Source: Neptuniibacter sp. (GTDB lineage Bacteria; Pseudomonadota; Gammaproteobacteria; Pseudomonadales; Balneatricaceae). From it: a stretch of 8,076 nt of DNA. A model generated the notes under the pieces. The model saw nothing but the letters and a program-made list of their open reading frames with translations. It did not search any database and was not told where the DNA came from. The stretch spans positions 1 through 8,076 of the forward strand of contig JAIBDV010000120.1 of assembly GCA_024686055.1 (NCBI GenBank), given 5' to 3'. The position numbers and the translations under genes were made by a program. Shown here one piece after another: positions 1 through 6,011 of this stretch (positions within the stretch are counted from its first letter, which is position 1; each line of letters begins with the position of its first letter).

Positions 1-3
1 CCC

Positions 4-31
4 TTAACCTGAGCGTCGTTTGATTTATAAT
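4..31 (+). promoter_or_regulatory. Probable sigma-70 promoter of cysS
   Basis: A perfect -10 hexamer TATAAT lies at 26-31. TTAACC at 4-9 matches four of six positions of the -35 consensus, with a 16-base spacer. Transcription would begin near position 38, giving a leader of roughly 55 bases before the cysS ATG. The -35 is weak and lies at the window edge, so the assignment rests mainly on the -10 box and its position. Confidence 0.45.
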
Positions 32-43
32 GCGGCCTCGTTC

Positions 44-66
44 GTTGGCCTGGACCCCAGGCTAAC
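44..66 (+). promoter_or_regulatory. Leader hairpin upstream of cysS
   Basis: Bases 44-53 pair with 57-66 over ten consecutive pairs (nine Watson-Crick plus one G-U at 47/63), closing a three-base loop ACC. No T-run follows, so it is not an intrinsic terminator. It would sit almost at the 5' end of a transcript started from the promoter at 4-31 and ends 7 bases before the ribosome binding site. A 5'-terminal stem of this kind can protect an mRNA from decay or modulate initiation; which applies here is inference. No T-box or known amino-acid riboswitch feature was seen. Confidence 0.4.
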
Positions 67-93
67 CCAGATCAGGAAGAAGAAGCGGATACT

Positions 94-1485
94 ATGCTGC
101 ACATTTACGACACGCTGAGTAAACAGAAAGCCCCGTTCCAGCCGATTGAGCCGAACCGGATCAAAATGTACGTCTGTGGGGTGACTGTTTATGATCTCTG
201 TCACATCGGCCATGGCAGGGTCATGGTGTCGTTTGATGTGATCACCCGCTATCTGCGTGCCCGTGGCTGGGATGTCACCTACGTGCGCAATATCACCGAT
301 GTGGATGATAAAATCATCCGTCGTGCCGGTGAAAATGGTGAAAGTACTGATCAGCTGACCGACCGGATGATCGTAGCGATGCATCAGGACGAAGCCAGCC
401 TGAACGTGTTACGCCCGGATATCGAGCCCCGCGCTACCGCCTTTATCGGCGACATTATCAGTATGGTTGAAACGCTGATCGAAAAAGGTTTCGCCTATGC
501 TGCTGATAATGGCGATGTGTATTACCGGGTGGAAAAGTTTGACGGCTACGGCAAGCTGACCAACCGTAATATCGACGATATGCGCGCCGGTGCCCGTGTC
601 GAAGTGAACGCTGCCAAAGAGAGCCCAATGGACTTTGTGCTGTGGAAGTCCGCAAAACAAGGCGAAGTGAGCTGGACCTCCCCCTGGGGAGAAGGCCGCC
701 CGGGCTGGCATATTGAGTGTTCGGCGATGTCCAAATGCTGTCTGGGTGACAGCTTTGATATCCACGGCGGTGGCCCGGATCTGCCATTCCCGCATCACGA
801 GAACGAGATTGCTCAGTCTGAAGCGGCGAACGGCTGTTCTTACGCCAACCTGTGGATGCATGCCGGTGCCGTGCGGGTGGCTAATGAGAAGATGTCCAAG
901 TCTCTGAATAATTTCTTCACCATTCGCGATGTGTTGCAGGTCTACAACGCCGAAGTTGTGCGTTACTTCCTGTCCAGTGTGCACTACCGCTCAGCCATTG
1001 ATTATTCTGAAGATAGCCTCAAAGATGCCCGTGCCGGGCTGGAACGCTTCTACCAGGCATTGCGCGGGGTTGCGATTGCGGCGGATGAAGGTGAGCTGGG
1101 TGCCCAGTATGAAGCTCGCTTCTTCGAGGCGATGGATGATGACTTTAATACGCCAAGAGCCTTTGCGGTACTGTTCGAAATTGTCACCGAGCTGAATAAG
1201 GCCAGCCGTGACGGCAGTGCTGAAGCGAGCCAGCTGGCGGCTGTTTTGAAGCGTCTTGGCGGGGTGATCGGTTTACTGCAGCAGGATCCTGAAGTGTTTC
1301 TGCAGGGTGAAGCCAAAGAGGGTGAACTGGACGGTGACGCGATTGAAGCGCTGATCGTACAGCGTGCTGAGGCGAAAAAAGCCCGTGACTTTGCCGAATC
1401 CGACCGGATTCGTGATGAACTGGCCAGCCAGGGGGTTATTCTGAAAGATAGCCGCGAAGGTACCAGCTGGTTCCGCGAAAGTTGA
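94..1485 (+). CDS. cysS: Cysteinyl-tRNA synthetase
   Basis: Class I aminoacyl-tRNA synthetase that activates cysteine with ATP and loads it onto tRNA-Cys in the cytoplasm. The 463-residue length fits the family (E. coli enzyme 461). The HIGH signature is intact at 37-40 (within CHIGHGR) and KMSKS at 266-270. All four zinc ligands that give cysteine selectivity in the E. coli enzyme are present at the same numbers: Cys28, Cys209, His234 and Glu238. The ITDVDDKII, GWHIECSAM and FPHHENE blocks are conserved. The C-terminal third is the helical anticodon-binding part and ends in the usual KARDFAESDRIRD-like helix. The ATG at 94 has a purine-rich binding site (AGGAAGAAG from 74) and starts with MLHIYDTL, matching the family start. 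The gene is monocistronic by sequence: own promoter, and a strong terminator 24 bases after the stop. Nothing is missing or broken. Confidence 0.98.
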   Translation: MLHIYDTLSKQKAPFQPIEPNRIKMYVCGVTVYDLCHIGHGRVMVSFDVITRYLRARGWDVTYVRNITDVDDKIIRRAGENGESTDQLTDRMIVAMHQDEASLNVLRPDIEPRATAFIGDIISMVETLIEKGFAYAADNGDVYYRVEKFDGYGKLTNRNIDDMRAGARVEVNAAKESPMDFVLWKSAKQGEVSWTSPWGEGRPGWHIECSAMSKCCLGDSFDIHGGGPDLPFPHHENEIAQSEAANGCSYANLWMHAGAVRVANEKMSKSLNNFFTIRDVLQVYNAEVVRYFLSSVHYRSAIDYSEDSLKDARAGLERFYQALRGVAIAADEGELGAQYEARFFEAMDDDFNTPRAFAVLFEIVTELNKASRDGSAEASQLAAVLKRLGGVIGLLQQDPEVFLQGEAKEGELDGDAIEALIVQRAEAKKARDFAESDRIRDELASQGVILKDSREGTSWFRES

Positions 1486-1509
1486 TCTGATTACGCGGAA
1501 CTTCAGTAG

Positions 1510-1541
1510 AAAAAAGCAGTCTTAACCGACTGCTTTTTTTT
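1510..1541 (+). terminator. Intrinsic terminator of cysS
   Basis: Stem GCAGTC (1516-1521) pairs with GACTGC (1528-1533) around the loop TTAACC. It is extended by an A-tract (1510-1515) facing a run of eight T (1534-1541). This is a textbook Rho-independent terminator 24 bases after the cysS stop. It separates cysS from the glycosyltransferase genes, so those need their own promoter or read-through. Confidence 0.93.
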
Positions 1542-1574
1542 AACTCTGCTCAGCCTATAACAGGAATTTATCGA

Positions 1575-2273
1575 TTGGATAAAAATACTACAGCACTCGT
1601 TATGATGTTCAAGCGTCCGTTACCCGGCCAGGGTAAACAGCGGCTGGCAACAGACCTTGGGCGGGATGCAGCCTGCAGCCTGGCGGGCTGCCTGTTCGAT
1701 ATCAGTTCAGCGCTGTTGGTACAGTGGCCTGGGGTGGCGGTTGCCTCGCCAGCAAGCACTGAAGATCAGGCCTGGGCTCAGGAGGTGCTACCACCGTCTG
1801 TGCAGCTGCTGGCGCAACAGAGCGGTAATCTGGGGCAGCGTATTAATCAGCTGGATCAGCAATTACGGGCGCAGGGACTGGAGCAGTTGCTGTTTATTGG
1901 CTCTGATGCCCCTGAGTTATCGCAGGCGCTGCTGGCGCAGGTCGGCCGGGCACTGGCTGCCTGTGATATTGCACTGGTACCCAGCTCGGATGGTGGTGTC
2001 AGCCTGATGGCGGCGCGTGTGCCCTGGCCGACGCTGCAGGATCTGCCCTGGAGCACCCCGCAGCTGGGTGGGGCATTATCTGCGCTGTGTGAACAGCAGG
2101 GATTGAGTGTTTGCCAGGTGGGGCATTGTGATGATCTGGATACCCTGGCGGACCTGCATCTGTTATTGAGCCGGTGGCAGCAGACAACGTTGACCACGGA
2201 GCAACAGGCGTTGTTCTCGACGGCCGGGCAGATCCTGGCGGCAAACTCCACCGTGGCTGACCGTGAACACTAA
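1575..2273 (+). CDS. DUF2064 / TIGR04282-family glycosyltransferase-like protein
   Basis: A 232-residue GT-A-fold nucleotidyltransferase-like protein of the TIGR04282 family (rSAM/selenodomain-associated or arsenosugar-biosynthesis transferase 1; DUF2064). Visible family marks are the N-terminal strand plus loop FKRPLPGQGKQRLA (12-25, with Lys21 and Arg23), GNLGQRI (84-90), the acidic FIGSDAPEL segment (107-115, Asp111), SSDGG (137-141) and a late DDLDT (186-190). These correspond to the family's PGxxKTRLA, GDLGeRM, GsDcPxL and DGGyyLiG blocks. The last is weaker here (SDGGVSLM). The start is TTG, chosen because AGGAA (1562-1566) sits 8 bases upstream and because ATG codons at 1602 and 1605 fall inside the first conserved strand and lack a binding site. 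The 3' end overlaps the next gene by 11 bases, implying coupled translation. Donor and acceptor are unknown. Confidence 0.82.
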   Translation: MDKNTTALVMMFKRPLPGQGKQRLATDLGRDAACSLAGCLFDISSALLVQWPGVAVASPASTEDQAWAQEVLPPSVQLLAQQSGNLGQRINQLDQQLRAQGLEQLLFIGSDAPELSQALLAQVGRALAACDIALVPSSDGGVSLMAARVPWPTLQDLPWSTPQLGGALSALCEQQGLSVCQVGHCDDLDTLADLHLLLSRWQQTTLTTEQQALFSTAGQILAANSTVADREH

Positions 2274-2997
2274 GTCGGTTACGGTGGTGATGCCGGTGGG
2301 CCCCGCTGAAACGGACCAGGCAACTCTGCTGGCTTCGTTGCCGCTGTTTCCTGCGCACTGGGATCTGGTTCTGGCTGCCTGCCCCGGTTCAAAAGCCCTG
2401 GTGGAACGACTATGCGGGGCAAATACCCGGTTGCGGATGTGCCTGTCTGATCAGGGGCGGGGGGCGCAGATGAACCAGGCGGTTACGCAGAGCGACAGCC
2501 ACTGGTTGTGGTTTGTGCATATGGATACTCAGCTGAGCGCGGCGCATATTGAGCAGGTGTGCCAGCAGCTCGAGTCTTCCCGTCCACGTTTATACTGTTT
2601 CCCGCTGGCCTTTGCTGGCGACGGCCCGACAGCAATGCCGTTGAATACACTGGGGGCTAATCTGCGAACCCGCTGGCTGGGGGTGCCTTTTGGTGATCAG
2701 GGCTTCTTGTTACAGCGCCGGGATTTTATCCGCGCCGGACAGTACAGCGAACAGGCACCCTATGGTGAAGACCACCTGCTGGTGTGGCAGCTGCGCTGTA
2801 TTGAGGTGCCCGTGCATGCTTTCGCCGTGCCTTTACTGACCAGCGCGAGGCGCTACCGGCAACAGGGCTGGTGGGCGCTGACGCTGATTTATCAATATCG
2901 CTGGCTTAAACAGGCGCTGCCCTGGGCATTGAAGCGTGTGCGCCAGCGGCTGGGTTCTATGGTGAATGTGCTGCCTGGCTCAGGTAGCGGGCGTTAA
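2263..2997 (+). CDS. TIGR04283-family glycosyltransferase (GT2-like)
   Basis: A 244-residue family 2-like glycosyltransferase matching TIGR04283 (rSAM/selenodomain-associated transferase 2). Blocks in order are: first strand VTVVMPV (6-12); GRGAQMNQAV (65-74), the family's GRaxQMNxGa; FVHMDTQL (84-91), holding the acidic pair-like DT equivalent to the DXD region; FGDQGFLLQRRDF (143-155); GED (168-170), the probable catalytic acidic site; and LTSARRYRQQGWW (192-204), near-diagnostic for this family. The usual second-strand DGGSxDxT nucleotide-contact motif is not recognisable: the region reads LVLAACPGSKALVE (35-48). The start is GTG, overlapping the end of the upstream TIGR04282 gene by 11 bases. 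The next in-frame ATG (codon 10) would remove the first beta strand. No membrane segment is obvious. The substrate is not predictable from sequence alone. Confidence 0.83.
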   Translation: MNTKSVTVVMPVGPAETDQATLLASLPLFPAHWDLVLAACPGSKALVERLCGANTRLRMCLSDQGRGAQMNQAVTQSDSHWLWFVHMDTQLSAAHIEQVCQQLESSRPRLYCFPLAFAGDGPTAMPLNTLGANLRTRWLGVPFGDQGFLLQRRDFIRAGQYSEQAPYGEDHLLVWQLRCIEVPVHAFAVPLLTSARRYRQQGWWALTLIYQYRWLKQALPWALKRVRQRLGSMVNVLPGSGSGR

Positions 2998-3067
2998 GTC
3001 GTTGAGGCTGGACTGAAAATCAACCTGAAGCGGGTCTGAACGTTGTTATCCTGTATGGCGTCGCAGT

Positions 3068-4075
3068 ATGATAAGCGCCCCTTTAGATCCGGAAAAATGT
3101 TTGATGACCAGGACTGTTGCTGATTGCCTGAAAAGTGCTCAACTTGCTGTAAAACAGGCACCGGAGCATATTGAAAACTGGCTGTCTCTGGGTCAGTTTC
3201 AGCAGCTCATGGAGCAAACCGGGCCGGCAACCCGTTCGTTTGAACAGGCCTGGGCAGCGGCGGCTGATCAGCAGCGCTGGGCGCTCTACCTGACAGCAGC
3301 GGAGCAGTTACTTGAGCTGTATCAGCGTCAGGGGCGCAGGCAGGAATTTGTTATGGCCTGCCTGCGTCTGCTTAAGCAGCCCTGGCTGGACAGTTATGGT
3401 TTTTGTGCCGAAACGGTATTGTTGAAGCTGGGTCAGTTCTATCTGACCCGTGGTCCTCATGGAGTGGCGCTGCACTATCTTAAACAGGCCCTGGCTCAGG
3501 CTGAGCAGCAGCTGGACAAGGTTAACTGTGGTGAGGCGCATTTTCTGTTGGGCCAGGTGTTACGAAAGCTGGAACAGTTTGACCAGGCAGAAGAGCACTT
3601 CCGCCTGGCGCTCAAGATTGCCAGTGAGCTGAAGCAGGCTGCCCGTATGGCCAATCTCTACTCTGTGCTTGCCCGTTTCTATCAGCAACGAGAGCAGTGG
3701 CAGGACGCTGAAACCATGCAGGCTAAGTCCATTGAGATTGGAAAGCTGCTCAAGCAGCAGGCGGGGGTTGCCTCGGGGCTGAGTAATCTGGGCATTGTGC
3801 AGATGAAGCAGGAACACCTGCTGCAGGCTCGGCAGAGCTTCACCGAAGCCCTTGAGTTGTACCGGTCGCTGGAAAATACGGCAGGGGAAGCGGATCAGCT
3901 GACCAATCTGGGTATTCTGGCCACCCTGGAAAGTCAGCTGGAGGATGCAGAGCGTTACCTGCAGCAGGCCTGGCAGCATTATCAGACACTGGCTTTGCCG
4001 CCACGTATTGAACAGGTCACTCAGTTACTGGTTAATCTGGCACAGTTACAGAAGCCACACGCCACCTTACAGTAA
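3068..4075 (+). CDS. TPR-repeat protein with 40-residue repeats
   Basis: A 335-residue helical repeat protein with no signal peptide or membrane segment, so probably a cytoplasmic scaffold or adaptor. One TPR-like unit is seen near 38-66. Five regular helix-turn-helix units follow near 116-145, 156-185, 196-225, 236-265 and 276-306, plus a partial last unit from about 319. The small residue of helix A falls at 122, 162, 202, 242 and 282, an exact 40-residue period instead of the classical 34. Longer-period TPRs are known in LGN/Pins and kinesin light chain; a partner is not predictable. The start is uncertain: ATG 3068 has no visible binding site, whereas ATG 3104 (codon 13) has GGAA at 3091-3094 and would give 323 residues beginning MTRTVADCLK. 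It lies 70 bases after the glycosyltransferase gene with no terminator between, so co-transcription is possible. It converges on the HAD gene. Confidence 0.85.
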   Translation: MISAPLDPEKCLMTRTVADCLKSAQLAVKQAPEHIENWLSLGQFQQLMEQTGPATRSFEQAWAAAADQQRWALYLTAAEQLLELYQRQGRRQEFVMACLRLLKQPWLDSYGFCAETVLLKLGQFYLTRGPHGVALHYLKQALAQAEQQLDKVNCGEAHFLLGQVLRKLEQFDQAEEHFRLALKIASELKQAARMANLYSVLARFYQQREQWQDAETMQAKSIEIGKLLKQQAGVASGLSNLGIVQMKQEHLLQARQSFTEALELYRSLENTAGEADQLTNLGILATLESQLEDAERYLQQAWQHYQTLALPPRIEQVTQLLVNLAQLQKPHATLQ

Positions 4076-4094
4076 GCTGGATCGTCGTTGCTTG

Positions 4095-4814
4095 TCAGCT
4101 CATCGCCATACGTTGCTGTAACAGTCGGGTTTCGGCGCCCAGAATGCACTTGAGCCGGTGCCCTGGCGGGATGTCATAACGGCTGTGGGGGTCTATCAGC
4201 CAACTGGTCATCCCTGCATCATTGGGCCCCAGATAGTCAGGCAGGTAGCTGTCGCCAATAAACAGGCACTCCTGTGGGGCTTTCTCCAGTCGCTGCATCG
4301 CCGTGTTAAAAATTGCGGGGTGGGGCTTTCGCTGGCCAAATTCGACCGATGTCATGACATCATCCAGTAGCTCGGTTACCCCCAGTTTTTCCAGATGCTC
4401 TTCCACCAGTGGCTTGTGGTGGCAGTTGGAAATAATCGACAGGCTATAGTGGCCGTGAAGCCGTTTCAGCATGGCGGTGACTTCCAGTGGGTGATGCACA
4501 CTCTGGCTCCATTCTTCCAGGTAGCGCAGCAGAAAAGCATTGCGCAAGGTGGGTGTGCTCTGCGGCAGGTATTTATCACAAAACTGATCAACCAGCTCAG
4601 CCATCGAATACTCACTCAGGTGTAAGCGCCCCCATGATTCCAGTTGCTGACGTGTTTCGATAAAGTTATCAATAAAGGTGTCGTAGCTCAGGCTGAGGCC
4701 TGCATCGTGCAGCATCTGCCAGGAATCATCGTGTTCATGCAGGCCGATAAACGAACTGGGGTAGGTAACTAGGGTGCCAAAGAAATCAAAAAACAGGTGG
4801 CGTATGTGGGACAT
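4095..4814 (-). CDS. HAD-superfamily hydrolase with an aromatic residue in motif I
   Basis: A 239-residue haloacid dehalogenase-like protein of the capped (subfamily I) layout. Motif I is FDFFGTLV, with nucleophile Asp10 but Phe12 where phosphatases carry the general acid/base Asp. Motif II is IISN (127-130, Ser129), the motif III lysine is Lys163 in GQRKPHPAIF, and motif IV is GDSYLPDYLG (187-196, Asp188 and Asp193). The helical cap lies between about 15 and 105. 2-haloacid dehalogenases also have an aromatic (DxYGT) at the motif I site, but their motif IV is SSNxxD, whereas GDSxxxD here is phosphatase-like. The reaction is therefore unclear: phosphatase, dehalogenase or a non-phosphatase relative. 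The start ATG has only a weak purine stretch (AGAGA) upstream. It lies 170 bases downstream of the metallo-hydrolase gene on the same strand, with a terminator-like hairpin between. Confidence 0.87.
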   Translation of the reverse strand: MSHIRHLFFDFFGTLVTYPSSFIGLHEHDDSWQMLHDAGLSLSYDTFIDNFIETRQQLESWGRLHLSEYSMAELVDQFCDKYLPQSTPTLRNAFLLRYLEEWSQSVHHPLEVTAMLKRLHGHYSLSIISNCHHKPLVEEHLEKLGVTELLDDVMTSVEFGQRKPHPAIFNTAMQRLEKAPQECLFIGDSYLPDYLGPNDAGMTSWLIDPHSRYDIPPGHRLKCILGAETRLLQQRMAMS

Positions 4815-4947
4815 GGTGCCGTCTCTATGACCGAATCAGAATAGCCGCCGGGCACATCGATACAGTGGGGCGGATGGCGCACAGAATGCCGGACTCGTGT
4901 GACAAAGCGGTGAAGTCAGGTCATTGAAAGGCTGCTGAGATTTAAAT

Positions 4948-4979
4948 CGGGCCGGGACTGGAGGCAGGTCACCGGCCCG
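4948..4979 (-). terminator. Possible terminator after the metallo-hydrolase gene
   Basis: An 8-bp perfect GC stem, CGGGCCGG (4948-4955) with CCGGCCCG (4972-4979), encloses a 16-base loop and starts 5 bases after the metallo-hydrolase stop. On the - strand it is followed by ATTTAAAT instead of a clean U-run, so termination may be partial. The rest of the gap to the HAD gene (4815-4947) shows no convincing promoter. Confidence 0.45.
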
Positions 4980-4984
4980 GCGGC

Positions 4985-5917
4985 TCAGGGGGTAAACTGA
5001 GCGGGCAGGGGAATGCGGTCCAGGTCATCCGCATAGGCCAGCGGGCCCTGATAAAACTGCTGAATAAAGCCACTGGTTTCGGTTTCGCGCTCCAGTGTGC
5101 GTAGCATACGGTGGGATAGCAGCAGGGCTTTGCTACCGCTCTCATTAGCGACCTTGCCAATCTCGGTGGGTGGCATATGCAAATTACGGGCGATACCACG
5201 GGCCTGCTCCGGGATCGCATTGTGGGCGATCAGCAGGTCAGAATTCTGTGCCAGCCGGGTCAGGCTGTCGTAACGGTTGCTCATATCGCCGGAAAAGGTA
5301 ATAGAACAGCCAGCGGCTTGCACACGCCAGCCAATCGCAGCAATGGGGCCGTGGTTGACAGGAATATGACTGAGTTGAATGTCGTTGTTGAGCGGCCGGG
5401 TGGTCACCTCCAGCGGCGCCAGTGGCATATTATGTGGCTGGATCTTATAAGCGCTATTCCGGTCAGGCTCGTAATATTCGCTGAGGTAGCGAAACGCACC
5501 TTCGTCGCCAACCAGTCGGCTGACAAACTGCTCAGTAGAGGGCATCAGGCGATTGCTGTCTGGTCCCATCACCTGCAGATCGGTATCGCGGCCGGCAAAG
5601 AAAGAGGCTTTGATCAACGCGGGGAAATCGGCGCTGTGGTCAACGTGAAAATGGCTGAACAGAACCGCGTCAATGTCCGCAATATTTGCGCCGCTGCGCT
5701 CCAGATTAAGGCTGCTGCCGGGGCCCATATCGACCAGTATTCGGGCTTTGCCATCCAGCCAGACCAGGTAGCTGCTCCCCGCGCGGGAGTCATTTAGTTC
5801 TGGCCCGCCAGAGCCAAGCACCTGCAGTACGACCCGGTCGGGTTCACAGCTGGCGTAGCTGGCGGCTGAAACCGCACCCGCAAGTACGGTGGTTGCGATT
5901 AAAACGGTATAGCGCAT
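4985..5917 (-). CDS. Exported metallo-beta-lactamase-fold hydrolase (AtsA / RNase Z-like group)
   Basis: A 310-residue MBL-fold hydrolase probably acting in the periplasm. The N-terminus MRYTVLIATTVLAGAVSA is a classic signal peptide (Arg, hydrophobic core, cleavage likely after Ala18); Cys24 is not in a lipobox. The metal site is complete: HFHVDH gives His89, His91, Asp93 and His94, and later ligands are His189 (VNHG), Asp211 (SGDMS) and His269 (LLSHRM). An early LGSGGPE loop (34-40) and LVDMGPG (61-67) fit the arylsulfatase AtsA-like/RNase Z-like branch more than true beta-lactamases. The substrate is unknown. ATG 5917 was chosen because AGGGAG (5926-5931) sits 8 bases upstream and the signal peptide begins there. 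A longer in-frame reading to 6070 would start inside the nitrilase gene with unrelated sequence. It follows the nitrilase gene by 94 bases, probably in one transcript, with a structured leader. Confidence 0.9.
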   Translation of the reverse strand: MRYTVLIATTVLAGAVSAASYASCEPDRVVLQVLGSGGPELNDSRAGSSYLVWLDGKARILVDMGPGSSLNLERSGANIADIDAVLFSHFHVDHSADFPALIKASFFAGRDTDLQVMGPDSNRLMPSTEQFVSRLVGDEGAFRYLSEYYEPDRNSAYKIQPHNMPLAPLEVTTRPLNNDIQLSHIPVNHGPIAAIGWRVQAAGCSITFSGDMSNRYDSLTRLAQNSDLLIAHNAIPEQARGIARNLHMPPTEIGKVANESGSKALLLSHRMLRTLERETETSGFIQQFYQGPLAYADDLDRIPLPAQFTP

Positions 5918-5997
5918 AACACGAACTCCCTGCAAAAACTGCCGTAATGGGCTATTGAGCCGAGCCGGCTGAAAAAGTTCCCCATTGAGTCCGTGTT
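5918..5997 (-). promoter_or_regulatory. Structured intercistronic leader covering the ribosome binding site
   Basis: Read on the - strand, 5997-5987 (AACACGGACTC) pairs with 5928-5918 (GAGTTCGTGTT) over 11 pairs, one of them G-U. Directly inside, 5986-5981 (AATGGG) pairs with 5951-5946 (CCCATT). At the tip, AGCCG (5970-5966) pairs with CGGCT (5962-5958) around a three-base loop. The outer helix includes the last three bases of the GGGAG binding site (5930-5926) and the whole spacer, ending at the base before the ATG (5917). It begins 14 bases after the nitrilase stop codon. This arrangement could hold metallo-hydrolase translation low until the helix opens, for instance by a terminating ribosome, heat or a ligand. 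Pairing is seen in sequence; function is inference. Confidence 0.5.
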
Positions 5998-6011
5998 GGT
6001 GCAGGTAAATA

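Noticed and set aside
32..93. T-box or riboswitch in the cysS leader
   Set aside because: The leader is too short and lacks the T-box sequence; only a simple hairpin is present.
409..984. 191-codon open frame antisense to cysS
   Set aside because: The + strand encodes an intact CysS with all catalytic motifs; the antisense frame shows no recognisable domain and is a codon-bias shadow.
1556..1561. -10 box TATAAC for the glycosyltransferase pair
   Set aside because: There is no -35 at a proper distance (the site is the terminator T-run), and a start from it would exclude most of the ribosome binding site.
3003..3067. Promoter upstream of the TPR gene (TATCCT at 3047)
   Set aside because: No acceptable -35 at 16-18 bases; co-transcription with the upstream pair is equally likely.
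5177..5797. 206-codon + strand frame across the metallo-hydrolase gene
   Set aside because: The - strand carries the full metal-binding motif set; the + frame has no domain and no upstream signals.
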